Positions 54,890 to 64,000 of a DNA stretch of 64,000 bases are shown piece by piece. Every line of letters begins with the position of its first letter. The first letter of the stretch is position 1. Both the position numbers and the translations under genes were made by a program. The notes beneath the pieces are model-generated. The model searched no databases. It saw only the letters and a program-made list of their open reading frames with translations, and was not told the DNA's origin. This DNA is from Tepidibacter aestuarii (GTDB lineage Bacteria; Bacillota; Clostridia; Peptostreptococcales; Peptostreptococcaceae): contig NZ_OW235315.1 of assembly GCF_934924865.1 (NCBI RefSeq), positions 1,240,001 through 1,304,000 of the forward strand. The letters are read 5' to 3'.

Positions 54890-54995
54890 GAAAAAATTTA
54901 TTGAAAGACTTATTCTTAAAAGGATGAGTTTTTGGTGATAGCTATAGGACAGAGTAATTTGCTTTAGAATTTATATATGAAATTTGGTTGGTTGC

Positions 54996-55041
54996 AAGAT
55001 GTAAATAAGGTTGAAAATAACTTTATTTACATCTTTTTTTT
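54996..55041 (+). terminator. Terminator after cysK
   Basis: AAGATGTAAATAAGGTT pairs with AACTTTATTTACATCTT (one mismatch), then eight T residues. The following 55042-55347 is AT-rich, with no ORF or RNA motif that I recognise. Confidence 0.84.
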
Positions 55042-55347
55042 ACATAAAATGAAATTTATATATAATAAAATTGCATTTTAACTTGTAAATATGGAGTTAG
55101 CATGTTAAAATATGAAATATGACATGGGAATTAAATCATAAATAAGAAAAATTGAAATAGATTATATTATTTTATAATTTGCAAATAAAAAAGAAAAATC
55201 ACTCATAAATGTTGAAAAATGAGGAATTGTTATAAATATAGAATTAGAATTATATAAAAAAAGATGAATGTAAAAATAAACTAAATGAAATATCTTAAAA
55301 TATAAATTTCAAAAATATAAAAATGCTTTTGAGGGGGTTGTGTTGTT

Positions 55348-56694
55348 ATGAAGAGTTCTATTGTAAATTTATCTAATTCAAATTATTTTAAAAATGTATT
55401 TCCGTATTCAAAAATTCCTAGAGTAGAGTTTAATAATATTTTACTTCCTATGGAACTTCCAAATGATATATGGGTGACTGATACAACTTTTAGAGATGGT
55501 CAGCAGTCTATGTCTTCTTTTAGTGTTGATCAAATAGTTAGATTATATGATTATCTTCATAAGATAGATAATGAATCAGGAATTATTAGACAATCTGAAT
55601 TTTTTCTTTATTCAAAGAAGGATAGAAAAGCAGTTTTAAAGTGTATGGAAAGAGGATATAGCTTCCCTGAAATTACTTCTTGGATTAGAGCCAAGAAAGA
55701 AGATTTGAAATTAGTTAAAGAAATGGAAATTAAAGAAACAGGTATGCTTATGTCTTGCTCTGATTATCATATATTTAAAAAATTAAAAACAACAAGAGAA
55801 AAGGCTCTTAATATGTACCTAGATATTGCAAGAGAGGCTATTGAAAATGGAATAGTACCAAGATGCCATCTTGAGGATATAACTAGAGCTGATTTTTATG
55901 GATTTGTAGTTCCTCTAGTTAGATCTTTGATGGATTTATCAAAAGAATCTGGAGTTGAGGTAAAGATAAGAGCTTGCGACACATTAGGTCTTGGAGTTTC
56001 TTATACAGGAACATCTCTTCCAAGAAGTGTACCTGCAATTATACATGGACTTAGAAATGAATGCAATGTTCCGTCTAAATCTATAGAATGGCACGGGCAT
56101 AATGATTTTTACTCTGTTGTAACAAACTCTGTATCAGCCTGGATGTATGGAGCATCTTCTGTAAATACTACCTTATTCGGTATAGGAGAAAGAACAGGTA
56201 ATTGCCCGATTGAAGCTATGCTGATAACTTATGGACAATTAAAGGGTGATATTAAGAATATGAATCTTAAACTTTTATCTGAAGTTAGTGAGTATTTTCA
56301 AAAAGAGATGGATTATGATATCCATCCACAAACTCCATTTGTAGGAAGTGAATTTAATGTAACAAAGGCTGGTATACATGCTGATGGTATATTAAAGGAT
56401 GTAGAAATATACAACTCTTTTGATACTGAGAAAATACTAAATAGACCGATAGTAGTATCTGTTAATCAATACTCAGGAGTAGCTGGTATTGCAGCTTGGA
56501 TTAATACTTATTTTAGACTGAGTGAAGGTCAAAAAATATCTAAGACTGATGAAAGAATATATCCTATTAAAAGATGGGTGGAAGATCAGTATGCAGGTGG
56601 AAGAACTACAGTTATAAGAAATGAAGAGTTAAAGAAAATAACTTATATGTATTTACCGCATATAGAAAAAATAGAAAAAACACAAGCAGTTTAA
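55348..56694 (+). CDS. Re-citrate synthase
   Basis: A 448-aa member of the HMGL/isopropylmalate synthase superfamily. The metal and substrate motif is VTDTTFRDGQQSM (residues about 43-55), with HGHNDFYSVVTNS, GIGERTGNCPIEAM and FNVTKAGIHADGI later. Long N-terminal extension, length and the operon with aconitase and isocitrate dehydrogenase match the Re-face citrate synthase of Clostridium kluyveri rather than LeuA or homocitrate synthase. It makes citrate from oxaloacetate and acetyl-CoA. GAGGGGG lies 10 bases before the ATG. Confidence 0.88.
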   Translation: MKSSIVNLSNSNYFKNVFPYSKIPRVEFNNILLPMELPNDIWVTDTTFRDGQQSMSSFSVDQIVRLYDYLHKIDNESGIIRQSEFFLYSKKDRKAVLKCMERGYSFPEITSWIRAKKEDLKLVKEMEIKETGMLMSCSDYHIFKKLKTTREKALNMYLDIAREAIENGIVPRCHLEDITRADFYGFVVPLVRSLMDLSKESGVEVKIRACDTLGLGVSYTGTSLPRSVPAIIHGLRNECNVPSKSIEWHGHNDFYSVVTNSVSAWMYGASSVNTTLFGIGERTGNCPIEAMLITYGQLKGDIKNMNLKLLSEVSEYFQKEMDYDIHPQTPFVGSEFNVTKAGIHADGILKDVEIYNSFDTEKILNRPIVVSVNQYSGVAGIAAWINTYFRLSEGQKISKTDERIYPIKRWVEDQYAGGRTTVIRNEELKKITYMYLPHIEKIEKTQAV

Positions 56695-56705
56695 GGAGGG
56701 GTAAT

Positions 56706-58652
56706 ATGAATCTTACAGTAGCTCAAAAAATTATTAATAGTCATATTGTCAGTGGGGAATTTAAAAAAGGATGCGAGATTGGAATAAGAATAGATCAAAC
56801 TTTGACACAGGACTCTACAGGAACTATGGCATATCTTCAACTTGAAAACATGGGTATAGATAAAGTTAAAACTAAAAAATCGGTAGCCTATATAGATCAT
56901 AATACAATTCAAGCAGGACCTGAGAATGCAGATGATCATTTGTATATTCAAACGGTTGCTAAAAAGTATGGAATATATTTCTCAAAGCCTGGAAATGGAA
57001 TATGTCATCAGGTTCATCTTGAAAGATTTGGGGTTCCAGGACAAACTCTTCTAGGATCGGATAGTCATACTCCTACTTGTGGAGGACTTGGTATGCTCGC
57101 TATTGGAGCTGGAGGGCTTGATGTAGCGGTTGCCATGGCAGGTGGTCAGTATTACATTAAGAATCCCGACATAGTAAAGGTTGAATTAATAGGTAGACTA
57201 GACAGAGGAGTATCTGCAAAAGACATAATACTAGAGGTTTTAAATAGATACACAGTAAAAGGTGGAGTTAACAAGATATTTGAATACTGTGGTGAAGCAT
57301 TAAAATATTTAAGCGTTCCTCAAAGAGCGACTATAACTAATATGGGAGCAGAACTTGGTGCTACAACATCTATATTCCCATCTGATGATGTAACTTATGA
57401 ATTCTTAAAAGCTCAGGGAAGAGAGAACGATTATGTTGAGATATTAGCTGACGATGAGGCGATATATGATGAATCTATAGTTATAGATTTAGCTAAACTT
57501 AAACCTTTGGCTGCGTGCCCTCATAGTCCAGACAATGTAGTACCCGTTAATGAACTTAAAAATATAAAGGTGAATCAAGTTGCAATAGGAAGTTGTACCA
57601 ACTCATCTTATGTAGATATGATGCAGGTAGCTGAAATTTTAGATAAAAAGACTATTGCAGAGCATGTATCACTTGTTATAGCTCCAGGATCTAAACAAGT
57701 GTTAAATATGTTAGCTGCAAATGGAGCTTTGGCGAAGATGGTATCTGCTGGTGCCAGAATACTTGAATCTGCATGTGGACCTTGTATAGGAATGGGTCAA
57801 GCTCCAAGTACTGGAGGGGTATCACTTAGAACTTTTAATAGAAACTTTAAGGGAAGATCTGGAACAACATCTGCTGATATATATATAGTAAGTCCAGAGG
57901 TTGCTGCTGTATCTGCTATAACAGGATACCTAACAAGTCCTGATGAAATAGATAACGTAGGAATTTGTATGCCGGATAAATTTTTGATAAACGATAACTT
58001 AATTATACCTCCTGCTAAGGAAGGAGAAGAGGTTGAGATAATCAAAGGTCCTAATATCAAAGGTTTCCCTAAAACAGAGCCTTTAAAAGATACATTAAAA
58101 GGAAAAATATTGATAAAGGTAGATGACAATATAACTACTGATCATATTATGCCGTCAAATGCAAAATTACTTCCATATAGATCAAATATTCCTTATTTAT
58201 CTGAATACTGCTTCAAACCGTGTGATCCTGATTTTCCTAGTAGAGCAAAAGAGTTTAAAGGTGGGTTTATATTAGGAGGATTGAATTACGGCCAAGGGTC
58301 TAGCCGTGAACATGCAGCATTAGCTCCTTTATATCTTGGAATTAAAGCTGTAATTGCTAAATCTTTTGCAAGAATACACAAGCAAAACCTTATAAATAAT
58401 GGAATACTTCCTCTAACTTTTGAAAATGATAAAGACTATGATGATATAGATTTGATGGATGAGATATTGATTGATGATAATTTAAAAAATATAGACGTGG
58501 GCATATTTACATTAAAAAACTTAACTAAAAATAAATCATATAAAGTAAATTTAGATATAACAGATAGACAAAAGAAAATGATATTATCAGGCGGACTTTT
58601 AAACTTAATAAAAGAAAATAACAATATAGGGGGAACTGAATATGTCAAATAA
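56706..58652 (+). CDS. acn: Aconitate hydratase
   Basis: A 648-aa aconitase of the single-domain-swap bacterial/Aquifex-like type. The 4Fe-4S ligands are in [13 protein letters not shown] and [46 protein letters not shown] and the swivel-domain [17 protein letters not shown] complete it. It isomerises citrate to isocitrate. The start lies 11 bp behind the Re-citrate synthase stop with AAGGAGGGG, and its 3' end overlaps isocitrate dehydrogenase by 11 bp. Confidence 0.95.
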   Translation: MNLTVAQKIINSHIVSGEFKKGCEIGIRIDQTLTQDSTGTMAYLQLENMGIDKVKTKKSVAYIDHNTIQAGPENADDHLYIQTVAKKYGIYFSKPGNGICHQVHLERFGVPGQTLLGSDSHTPTCGGLGMLAIGAGGLDVAVAMAGGQYYIKNPDIVKVELIGRLDRGVSAKDIILEVLNRYTVKGGVNKIFEYCGEALKYLSVPQRATITNMGAELGATTSIFPSDDVTYEFLKAQGRENDYVEILADDEAIYDESIVIDLAKLKPLAACPHSPDNVVPVNELKNIKVNQVAIGSCTNSSYVDMMQVAEILDKKTIAEHVSLVIAPGSKQVLNMLAANGALAKMVSAGARILESACGPCIGMGQAPSTGGVSLRTFNRNFKGRSGTTSADIYIVSPEVAAVSAITGYLTSPDEIDNVGICMPDKFLINDNLIIPPAKEGEEVEIIKGPNIKGFPKTEPLKDTLKGKILIKVDDNITTDHIMPSNAKLLPYRSNIPYLSEYCFKPCDPDFPSRAKEFKGGFILGGLNYGQGSSREHAALAPLYLGIKAVIAKSFARIHKQNLINNGILPLTFENDKDYDDIDLMDEILIDDNLKNIDVGIFTLKNLTKNKSYKVNLDITDRQKKMILSGGLLNLIKENNNIGGTEYVK

Positions 58653-59637
58653 AATAACTTTAATTCCAGGAGATGGAATAGGACCTGAGGTAGCATATGC
58701 TACAAAGGATATTATAGATAAAAGTGGAGCAGACATTGAATGGGAGATATTAAATGCAGGCATTTGTGTAATGGATGAACATAATACGCCTTTGCCAGAT
58801 GAGGTTATAGATAGTATAAAAAAGAACAAAGTAGCATTAAAGGGACCTATAACCACTCCTGTAGGAACGGGATTTAGAAGTGTAAACGTAGCGTTGAGAC
58901 AAAAACTTGATTTATATGCAAATATAAGACCTATTAAATCTTATGAAGGTATAGACACGCTTCACAAAAATGTAGACTTCGTAATTGTAAGAGAAAACAC
59001 GGAAGGGCTTTATGCGGGTATAGAGCATAAAGTTGGAGATGAAGCATGTGAGAGTATAAAAATAATAACTAAGAAAGCATCTGATAGAATAGCAAAATTT
59101 GCATTTGAACTTGCAAAAAAAGAAAATAGAAAAAAAGTAACTGCAACTCATAAAGCAAATATAATGAAGCTTTCAGATGGTTTGTTTTTAAAGTGTGCAA
59201 AGGATGTAGCAAAAAATTATGATATAGATTTTGAAGATGTTATAGTAGATGCTATGAGTATGAAACTTGTTATGAATCCACAGAACTACGATGTAGTAGT
59301 GGCACCTAATTTATACGGAGACGTTTTGTCTGATATGAGTTCTGGATTAATAGGAGGATTGGGCATGGCTCCTGGTGCAAATATTGGAGATGATATAGCT
59401 GTATTTGAGCCGGTTCATGGATCAGCACCGGATATAGCAGGTAAAAATTTAGCCAATCCGATATCTTGTATACTAACAGGTGTTATGATGCTTAAATATA
59501 TAGGTGAGAATGATGCTGCTTTAAAGATTGAATCAGCACTTGAAAAGGTATTTAAGCAAAAGGATAAATTGACTAAGGATTTAGGGGGATCACTTGGAAC
59601 AAAAGAATTCGCACAAGCTGTTATAGAAAATATGTAA
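58642..59637 (+). CDS. icd: Isocitrate dehydrogenase (NAD-type, short form)
   Basis: A 331-aa beta-decarboxylating dehydrogenase: [73 protein letters not shown] and [19 protein letters not shown]. Size and [11 protein letters not shown] favour the NAD-dependent isocitrate (or homoisocitrate) type over LeuB. With the two upstream genes it gives 2-oxoglutarate for glutamate synthesis. GGGGG precedes the ATG inside acn. Confidence 0.93.
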   Translation: MSNKITLIPGDGIGPEVAYATKDIIDKSGADIEWEILNAGICVMDEHNTPLPDEVIDSIKKNKVALKGPITTPVGTGFRSVNVALRQKLDLYANIRPIKSYEGIDTLHKNVDFVIVRENTEGLYAGIEHKVGDEACESIKIITKKASDRIAKFAFELAKKENRKKVTATHKANIMKLSDGLFLKCAKDVAKNYDIDFEDVIVDAMSMKLVMNPQNYDVVVAPNLYGDVLSDMSSGLIGGLGMAPGANIGDDIAVFEPVHGSAPDIAGKNLANPISCILTGVMMLKYIGENDAALKIESALEKVFKQKDKLTKDLGGSLGTKEFAQAVIENM

Positions 59638-59657
59638 AAAATTTATTTGATATCTCT

Positions 59658-59711
59658 AAAAAGTAGTTATCTAGATTTGATTTGTATAAAATCTAGGTAG
59701 CTACTTTTTTG
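59658..59711 (+). terminator. Terminator of the citrate operon
   Basis: AAAAGTAGTTATCTAGATTT pairs with AAATCTAGGTAGCTACTTTT (two G-U pairs), then TT. The right arm repeats that of the lipA terminator. Confidence 0.85.
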
Positions 59712-59764
59712 TACTTTTGTAGTTGTTTTCCAGTATAATTAAAATTAGAAGGGGGATGATTTTT

Positions 59765-60283
59765 GTGGAAGAAAAAGGGTACATACATGTTTATACTGGT
59801 AATGGTAAGGGAAAGACAACTGCTGCTTTAGGTCTTTCGCTTAGAGCAGTATGCGCCGGGAAAAAAGTGTTTTTTGGACAATTTGTAAAAGGTATGAAGT
59901 ACAGTGAAGTTAAAGCTTTAGAATATTTACCGGATTTTGAAATGGAGCAATTTGGACTAAATTGTTTTATATACAATGAACCTAATGAAGAGGATATAGA
60001 GGCTGCAAGAAAAGGTCTACAAAAAATAAAGGACATAATAAATTCGTCAGAATATGATGTGGTAGTATTAGATGAAGTTAATATAGCTCTTTACTATAAG
60101 TTGTTTGATATTGATGAAGTATTAGAAATTCTAAGAAATAGACCTGAAAATATAGAAGTTATATGCACTGGAAGATTTGCAAAAGAAGAGCTTATTGAAA
60201 TTGCAGACCTTGTTACAGAAATGAAAGAAGTTAAACATTACTATAATGAAGGAGTGATGGCCAGAGAGGGAATTGAGTGTTAG
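59765..60283 (+). CDS. Cob(I)yrinic acid a,c-diamide adenosyltransferase (CobO/BtuR type)
   Basis: A 172-aa ATP:corrinoid adenosyltransferase. It begins YIHVYTGNGKGKTTAALGLS with the P-loop at residues 12-19, then FFGQFVKGMKYSE, VVLDEVNIALYY and CTGRFAKEELIEIADLVTEM. It attaches the adenosyl group of coenzyme B12. The start is GTG 59765, nine bases behind AAGGGGG; an in-frame ATG at 59756 directly abuts the ribosome site. It is isolated from other B12 genes. Confidence 0.9.
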   Translation: MEEKGYIHVYTGNGKGKTTAALGLSLRAVCAGKKVFFGQFVKGMKYSEVKALEYLPDFEMEQFGLNCFIYNEPNEEDIEAARKGLQKIKDIINSSEYDVVVLDEVNIALYYKLFDIDEVLEILRNRPENIEVICTGRFAKEELIEIADLVTEMKEVKHYYNEGVMAREGIEC

Positions 60284-60285
60284 AT

Positions 60286-60327
60286 AAAAAAAGAGTTGCC
60301 TAGATATATCTAGGCAACTCTTTTTTA
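60286..60327. terminator. Bidirectional terminator between the cobalamin and prfC genes
   Basis: AAAAAAGAGTTGCCTAGATA and its exact inverse form a perfect 40-bp palindrome shared by the convergent genes. Confidence 0.88.
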
Positions 60328-60337
60328 TATTGTATAA

Positions 60338-61939
60338 CTAATATATAGAAGTTTCGCTTAAAACTAATCCTTCATTTCTACTTACTAATTGATTAGGGGA
60401 CCATTCGCTTTGGAATAAGAATGCAGGGTTTTTATCCTTATCTTCAACAAGGATGGTATCCATTGTCATAGACATACTATGAGCATCAAAGCTTCCAACT
60501 TCTGCCCAACGTATAAAGCGGTAAGGAAGTCTTTGCATTGTTATATCTACACTGTATTCATTTTTTAATCTATATTCTAATACTTCTAATTGAAGAACTC
60601 CGACAACTCCTACTATAAGCTCTTCCATACCTATATTAGGACGCTTATAAACTTGTATAGCGCCTTCTTCTGATATCTGAGTAATTCCTTTTAAGAATTG
60701 CTTTCTTTTTAAAGAATTTAAAGTAGAAATTCTTGCAAAGTGCTCGGGAGCAAACTGAGGAATACCCTTGTATTGTAATTTTGATTGTTTTTGAGATAAA
60801 GTATCTCCAATGTTAAATATTCCAGGGTCATGTATACCTATAATATCTCCTGGATAAGCAGAATCTACAATAACACGATCTTGTGCTACGAACTGTTGAG
60901 GTTGAGCAAGTTTAACTTTTTTACCTCTTTGAACATGGTTTACTGTCATACCTTTTTCGAATTTACCAGAACATATTCTTAAAAAAGCTATTCTATCTCT
61001 ATGAGCTTTATCCATATTAGCTTGAATTTTGAATATAAATCCAGAGAAATTATCAGATTCAGTATCTACAACTCCCATATTACTATCACGAGGTGTTGGA
61101 GGAGTAGTTATATCTAGGAATGACTCAAGAAATGGCTCAACACCAAAGTTTGTAAGAGCACTTCCGAAAAATACTGGTGTTAGTTCACCTTTTGATATTT
61201 GATCTAAATCAAAAGCATCTCCAGCTACATCTAATAACTCTATATCGTTTAATAGTTGTTCGTGAAGTGAATCACCTAATAGCTCCGCAAATTTTTCATC
61301 ATCTACTTTTCCGACTACAGATTTAGCTATAGATTGTCCATGATTTCCATCATTAAATAATTCTATCTGATCTTTTTGGCGGTTAAATACTCCCTTAAAC
61401 TCTTTACCTGATCCTATTGGCCAGTTGACAGGACAAGAACGAATTCCCAATACATTTTCAAGATCCTCCATTAACTCAAATGGATCTTTTCCTTGTCTGT
61501 CCATTTTGTTTATGAAAGTAAATATTGGAATTCCTCTCATTTTACAAACTTGGAATAGTTTCTTTGTTTGTGCCTCGACACCTTTTGCAGAGTCTATAAC
61601 CATTACTGCACTATCTGCTGCCATAAGAGTTCTATAAGTATCCTCACTGAAGTCCTGGTGTCCAGGCGTATCTAGTATATTAATGCAGAAATTGTTGTAC
61701 TCAAATTGAAGTACACTTGATGTAACAGATATACCTCTTTGCTTTTCAATTTCCATCCAGTCAGATACAGCATGTTTTTGAGATCTTCTAGATTTAACAG
61801 ATCCAGCTTGGTGAATTGCTCCTCCGTATAATAAGAATTTCTCAGTTAATGTAGTCTTTCCGGCATCGGGATGGGAAATGATTGCAAAAGTTCTTCTTCT
61901 TCTAACCTCATCGATAAAGCTTAAATTTTGTTGTGACAT
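60338..61939 (-). CDS. prfC: Peptide chain release factor 3 (GTPase)
   Basis: RF3 (533 aa) recycles class-I release factors after termination. GTPase motifs are G1 HPDAGKTTLTEK, G2 RGISVTSSVLQF, G3 DTPGHQDFSEDTYR and G4 FINKMDRQGKDP. GVVGVLQLEVLEYRLKNEY and RWAEVGSF follow, with the RF3 C-terminal domain. Length is standard. AGAGGAG lies 6 bases before the ATG. It is a single-gene unit on the minus strand. Confidence 0.96.
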   Translation of the reverse strand: MSQQNLSFIDEVRRRRTFAIISHPDAGKTTLTEKFLLYGGAIHQAGSVKSRRSQKHAVSDWMEIEKQRGISVTSSVLQFEYNNFCINILDTPGHQDFSEDTYRTLMAADSAVMVIDSAKGVEAQTKKLFQVCKMRGIPIFTFINKMDRQGKDPFELMEDLENVLGIRSCPVNWPIGSGKEFKGVFNRQKDQIELFNDGNHGQSIAKSVVGKVDDEKFAELLGDSLHEQLLNDIELLDVAGDAFDLDQISKGELTPVFFGSALTNFGVEPFLESFLDITTPPTPRDSNMGVVDTESDNFSGFIFKIQANMDKAHRDRIAFLRICSGKFEKGMTVNHVQRGKKVKLAQPQQFVAQDRVIVDSAYPGDIIGIHDPGIFNIGDTLSQKQSKLQYKGIPQFAPEHFARISTLNSLKRKQFLKGITQISEEGAIQVYKRPNIGMEELIVGVVGVLQLEVLEYRLKNEYSVDITMQRLPYRFIRWAEVGSFDAHSMSMTMDTILVEDKDKNPAFLFQSEWSPNQLVSRNEGLVLSETSIY

Positions 61940-62100
61940 TTTAAAACTCCTCTATTATAAATTTTAATTTATATTTACATAAAAGCCTAACATTATGATG
62001 TTATAACTTTATTGTGAAACTGTCAATTGATATTTAACATATTGGCAAATAATAGATATATAAAAAAAATTATACGAATAAAAAAAACAATATAAAAATA

Positions 62101-62128
62101 TTGATTTTTTTGTAGATTGTTATATAAT
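62101..62128 (+). promoter_or_regulatory. Promoter of the amino-acid permease gene
   Basis: TTGATT (62101-62106), a 16-nt spacer and TATAAT (62123-62128), 45 bp before the start codon. Confidence 0.65.
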
Positions 62129-62172
62129 AAACATGTGAAAAAATTAAAATAAGAATTATAAGGAGGAGAAAA

Positions 62173-63690
62173 ATGGCTTCTAATGCTAAAAATACTCAAA
62201 AATTAACTTTGATATCTTTGATATTGATGATCTTCACATCTGTATTTGGATTTAATAATATTCCAAGATCATTTTATCTAATGGGATACGGTGCTATTCC
62301 GTGGTATATACTATCAGCTATAACGTTTTTTATACCTTATGCATTTATGATGGCTGAATATGGAGCTGCATTTAAAAATGAAAAAGGTGGAATATATTCT
62401 TGGATGTCAATATCTGTTGGACCAAAATATGCATTTATTGGAACATTTATGTGGTATGCATCTTATGTAATTTGGATGGTAAACGTTGCATCTGGAATAT
62501 GGGTAGTATTCTCAAATGCTATATTTGGAACGGATACTACAGCTGGATGGTCTTTATTTGGACTTTCAGCAACTCAAACACTAGGTATACTAGCTGTTGT
62601 ATGGATGATATTTGTAACAGTTGTATCTAGTAAAGGACTTGATAAAATAAAGAAAATAACTTCTATAGGTGGAACTGCTGTTGCTCTACTTAATGTAGTT
62701 TTAATAATAGGAGGTATACTTGTTTTAATAGGAAATGGTGGAGAATTAGCTCAACCTATAAATAATGCAAGTGCATTTGTAAAATCACCAAATGTAGCAT
62801 ATTCAACTCCTATATCTGTTCTTTCATTCCTTGTATTTGCTATATTTGCATATGGAGGTATAGAGGCAATTGGTGGACTTGTAGATCAAACTGAAAATGC
62901 GGAAAAAACATTCCCTAAGGGTGTTGCAATATCAGCTATTATTATTGCTGTAGGATATGCTATAGGTATATTCTTTGTAGGTATATTTACTAATTGGAAT
63001 GATATCTTATCTACTGATGCTGTTCATATGGGTAATGTAGGTTATGTTGTTATGAATAATCTTGGATACCAATTAGGACAAGCTTTTGGAGTTAGTCAAG
63101 GTATATCTGTTCAAATGGGAAATTGGATGGCTAGATTTGTTGGTATTTCTATGCTTCTTGCATTAACTGGAGCATTCTTCACATTAACATATTCTCCACT
63201 TAAGCAGTTAATAGAAGGTACTCCTAAAGAGTTATGGCCGGAAAAAATAACTGAAACAAAGGACTCAATGCCTGTTAATGCTATGTGGATTCAATGTGTT
63301 ATAGTTAGTGTAATAATACTTCTTGTATCTTTTGGTGGAGATACGGTTTCTAAATTCTTTGTAATATTAGTAGCTATGACTAATGTTGCGATGACTGTAC
63401 CGTACATGTTTGTAGCAGGAGCATTCTATTCATTTAAGAAAAAGAAAGAAATTGCAAAACCTTTTGAAGTATACAAGAGTGAAAAAGCTTCTTTAATAAG
63501 TATGATAGTAGTAATATTTACTATTGGATTTGCTAACTTATTCTGTATAATACAGCCTGCTATGAATGGAGACATGATTACGACTGCTTGGAGTATAGCA
63601 GGGCCTCTAGTATTCTCTGGAGCAGCACTAGCTATATATTCTAGATATGAAAAAAATGTAAAATCAAAAGAAAATAAAATATCAGCATAA
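62173..63690 (+). CDS. APC-family amino-acid permease (YjeM/GadC-like)
   Basis: A 505-aa membrane protein with about twelve helices. The N-terminal FTSVFGFNNIPRSFYLMGYG, GAAFKNEKGGIYSWMS (unwound substrate helix region), FAIFAYGGIEAIGGLVDQTE and TYSPLKQLIEGTP fit the glutamate:GABA antiporter/YjeM subgroup of APC transporters. Substrate is not determinable. AAGGAGG precedes the ATG. No decarboxylase gene is beside it, so acid resistance is not implied. Confidence 0.92.
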   Translation: MASNAKNTQKLTLISLILMIFTSVFGFNNIPRSFYLMGYGAIPWYILSAITFFIPYAFMMAEYGAAFKNEKGGIYSWMSISVGPKYAFIGTFMWYASYVIWMVNVASGIWVVFSNAIFGTDTTAGWSLFGLSATQTLGILAVVWMIFVTVVSSKGLDKIKKITSIGGTAVALLNVVLIIGGILVLIGNGGELAQPINNASAFVKSPNVAYSTPISVLSFLVFAIFAYGGIEAIGGLVDQTENAEKTFPKGVAISAIIIAVGYAIGIFFVGIFTNWNDILSTDAVHMGNVGYVVMNNLGYQLGQAFGVSQGISVQMGNWMARFVGISMLLALTGAFFTLTYSPLKQLIEGTPKELWPEKITETKDSMPVNAMWIQCVIVSVIILLVSFGGDTVSKFFVILVAMTNVAMTVPYMFVAGAFYSFKKKKEIAKPFEVYKSEKASLISMIVVIFTIGFANLFCIIQPAMNGDMITTAWSIAGPLVFSGAALAIYSRYEKNVKSKENKISA

Positions 63691-63692
63691 TT

Positions 63693-63728
63693 AAAAAGAC
63701 TCATGATTTAATCATGAGTCTTTTTTTT
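63693..63728. terminator. Bidirectional terminator after the permease
   Basis: AAAAAGACTCATGATT and AATCATGAGTCTTTTT with a TA apex, T-run of eight on the plus side. Serves the convergent exonuclease gene too. Confidence 0.87.
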
Positions 63729-64000
63729 GTTATCTACAGTAAATTGATTTGTTTTTCCCATCATATAAGCAAGTTTTATAATCTTTTTTTCATGTCTAGA
63801 CATTTTCCTGCAATACATTTTTTCAAATTGTCTAAATAAAGCATTCATATCAACTTTTGGCTTTGAACTATTAGACCTCGCTGTTCTATTCATATCATAT
63901 GCTTGGGGAACTATATTTTCGTTATATATAGTTTTGAATATTTTACTTGTGTAATAAGCATCATTAAAAGCATTATGAAACTCTTTATCAAGTGGTATTT
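63708..64000 (-). CDS. DnaQ/KapD-like exonuclease, C-terminal part (cut by window end)
   Basis: The minus frame is open to the window end. The edge-proximal residues PLDKEFHNAFNDAYYTSKIF contain the HxAxxDA motif that closes a DEDDh exonuclease active site, with NENIVPQAYD next. A basic tail of about 60 residues follows (KMYCRKMSRHEKKIIKLAYM). The N-terminal two thirds lie beyond the window. The shorter ORF starting at 63893 is only part of this frame. KapD/ERI-1-like assignment is tentative. Confidence 0.72.
   Translation of the reverse strand, partial: IPLDKEFHNAFNDAYYTSKIFKTIYNENIVPQAYDMNRTARSNSSKPKVDMNALFRQFEKMYCRKMSRHEKKIIKLAYMMGKTNQFTVDNKKKTHD

Noticed and set aside
1..64000. CRISPR arrays, prophage, transposases, tRNA or rRNA genes
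   Set aside because: No regularly spaced repeats, no phage or transposase proteins, and no recognisable tRNA or rRNA segments were seen on either strand.

Overview
The window looks like chromosome from a strictly anaerobic, low-GC (about 30% by eye), motile, probably spore-forming Firmicute of class Clostridia. Family-level placement, for example Peptostreptococcaceae or a relative, is a guess. The evidence is AT-rich codon use, AGGAGG-type ribosome sites, hydroxylamine reductase, rubredoxin, a Re-citrate synthase operon, RsbU/SpoIIE-type phosphatases and several chemoreceptors. Most genes are short + strand operons closed by perfect U-tailed hairpins. I see no rRNA, tRNA, intact insertion sequence, prophage or CRISPR array.

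Layout. 1-7.9 kb: glycine cleavage and one-carbon/lipoate block, gcvT (cut by the window edge)-gcvH-gcvPA-gcvPB-fhs-[small ORF with an in-frame UGA]-lipB-[51-aa Cys-rich ORF]-lipA. 8-9.4 kb: metallo-beta-lactamase-fold protein and a collapsed adenosine deaminase gene. 9.4-11.4 kb (minus): UPF0237 ACT protein and UPF0210 protein behind a singlet glycine riboswitch and a terminator. 11.6-16.9 kb: His/Glu-rich protein, self-regulated MarR plus acetyltransferase, exonuclease-BRCT protein, PAS histidine kinase. 17-21.2 kb: homoserine dehydrogenase-aspartokinase and a DbpA-type helicase, then a 207-bp hairpin repeat. 21.7-25.5 kb: chemoreceptor with a sigma-D-type promoter, HD-GYP protein behind a cyclic-di-GMP riboswitch, YdcF-like protein. 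25.7-31.7 kb: small ORF plus ABC importer, aminopeptidase P, NamZ-type muramidase. 31.9-38.1 kb: partner-switching cluster (two PP2C phosphatases, HATPase, chemoreceptor, STAS). 38.3-42.1 kb: DapF-fold racemase, broken tetR, LapA-like, isochorismatase-like, acetyltransferase, EcsC. 42.3-48 kb: hcp, chemoreceptor, MATE exporter, Fe-S protein. 48.2-53.6 kb: gap, RNase Z, phosphoesterase, rubredoxin, CCA-adding enzyme, metal-ligand-rich DUF1292 protein. 54-60.3 kb: cysK, Re-citrate synthase-aconitase-isocitrate dehydrogenase, cobalamin adenosyltransferase. 60.3-64 kb: prfC (minus), amino-acid permease, and the 3' end of an exonuclease (minus).

How it fits together. The first block makes the lipoyl cofactor (LipB, LipA), attaches it to GcvH and feeds glycine carbon into tetrahydrofolate metabolism (GcvT, Fhs). 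The dihydrolipoamide dehydrogenase is not visible and may lie upstream. The glycine riboswitch at 11.3 kb suggests the UPF0237-UPF0210 pair is also glycine-linked. The citrate operon supplies 2-oxoglutarate for glutamate without a full TCA cycle.

The most interesting item is the 99-codon ORF at 5775-6074. It has a UGA at codon 32 inside a Cys-x-x-UGA motif, a suitably spaced hairpin just downstream, and its only strong ribosome site before the UGA. It is a candidate selenoprotein of unrecognised family embedded in the glycine-cleavage/lipoate locus. All calls come from reading the sequence; no database search was run.
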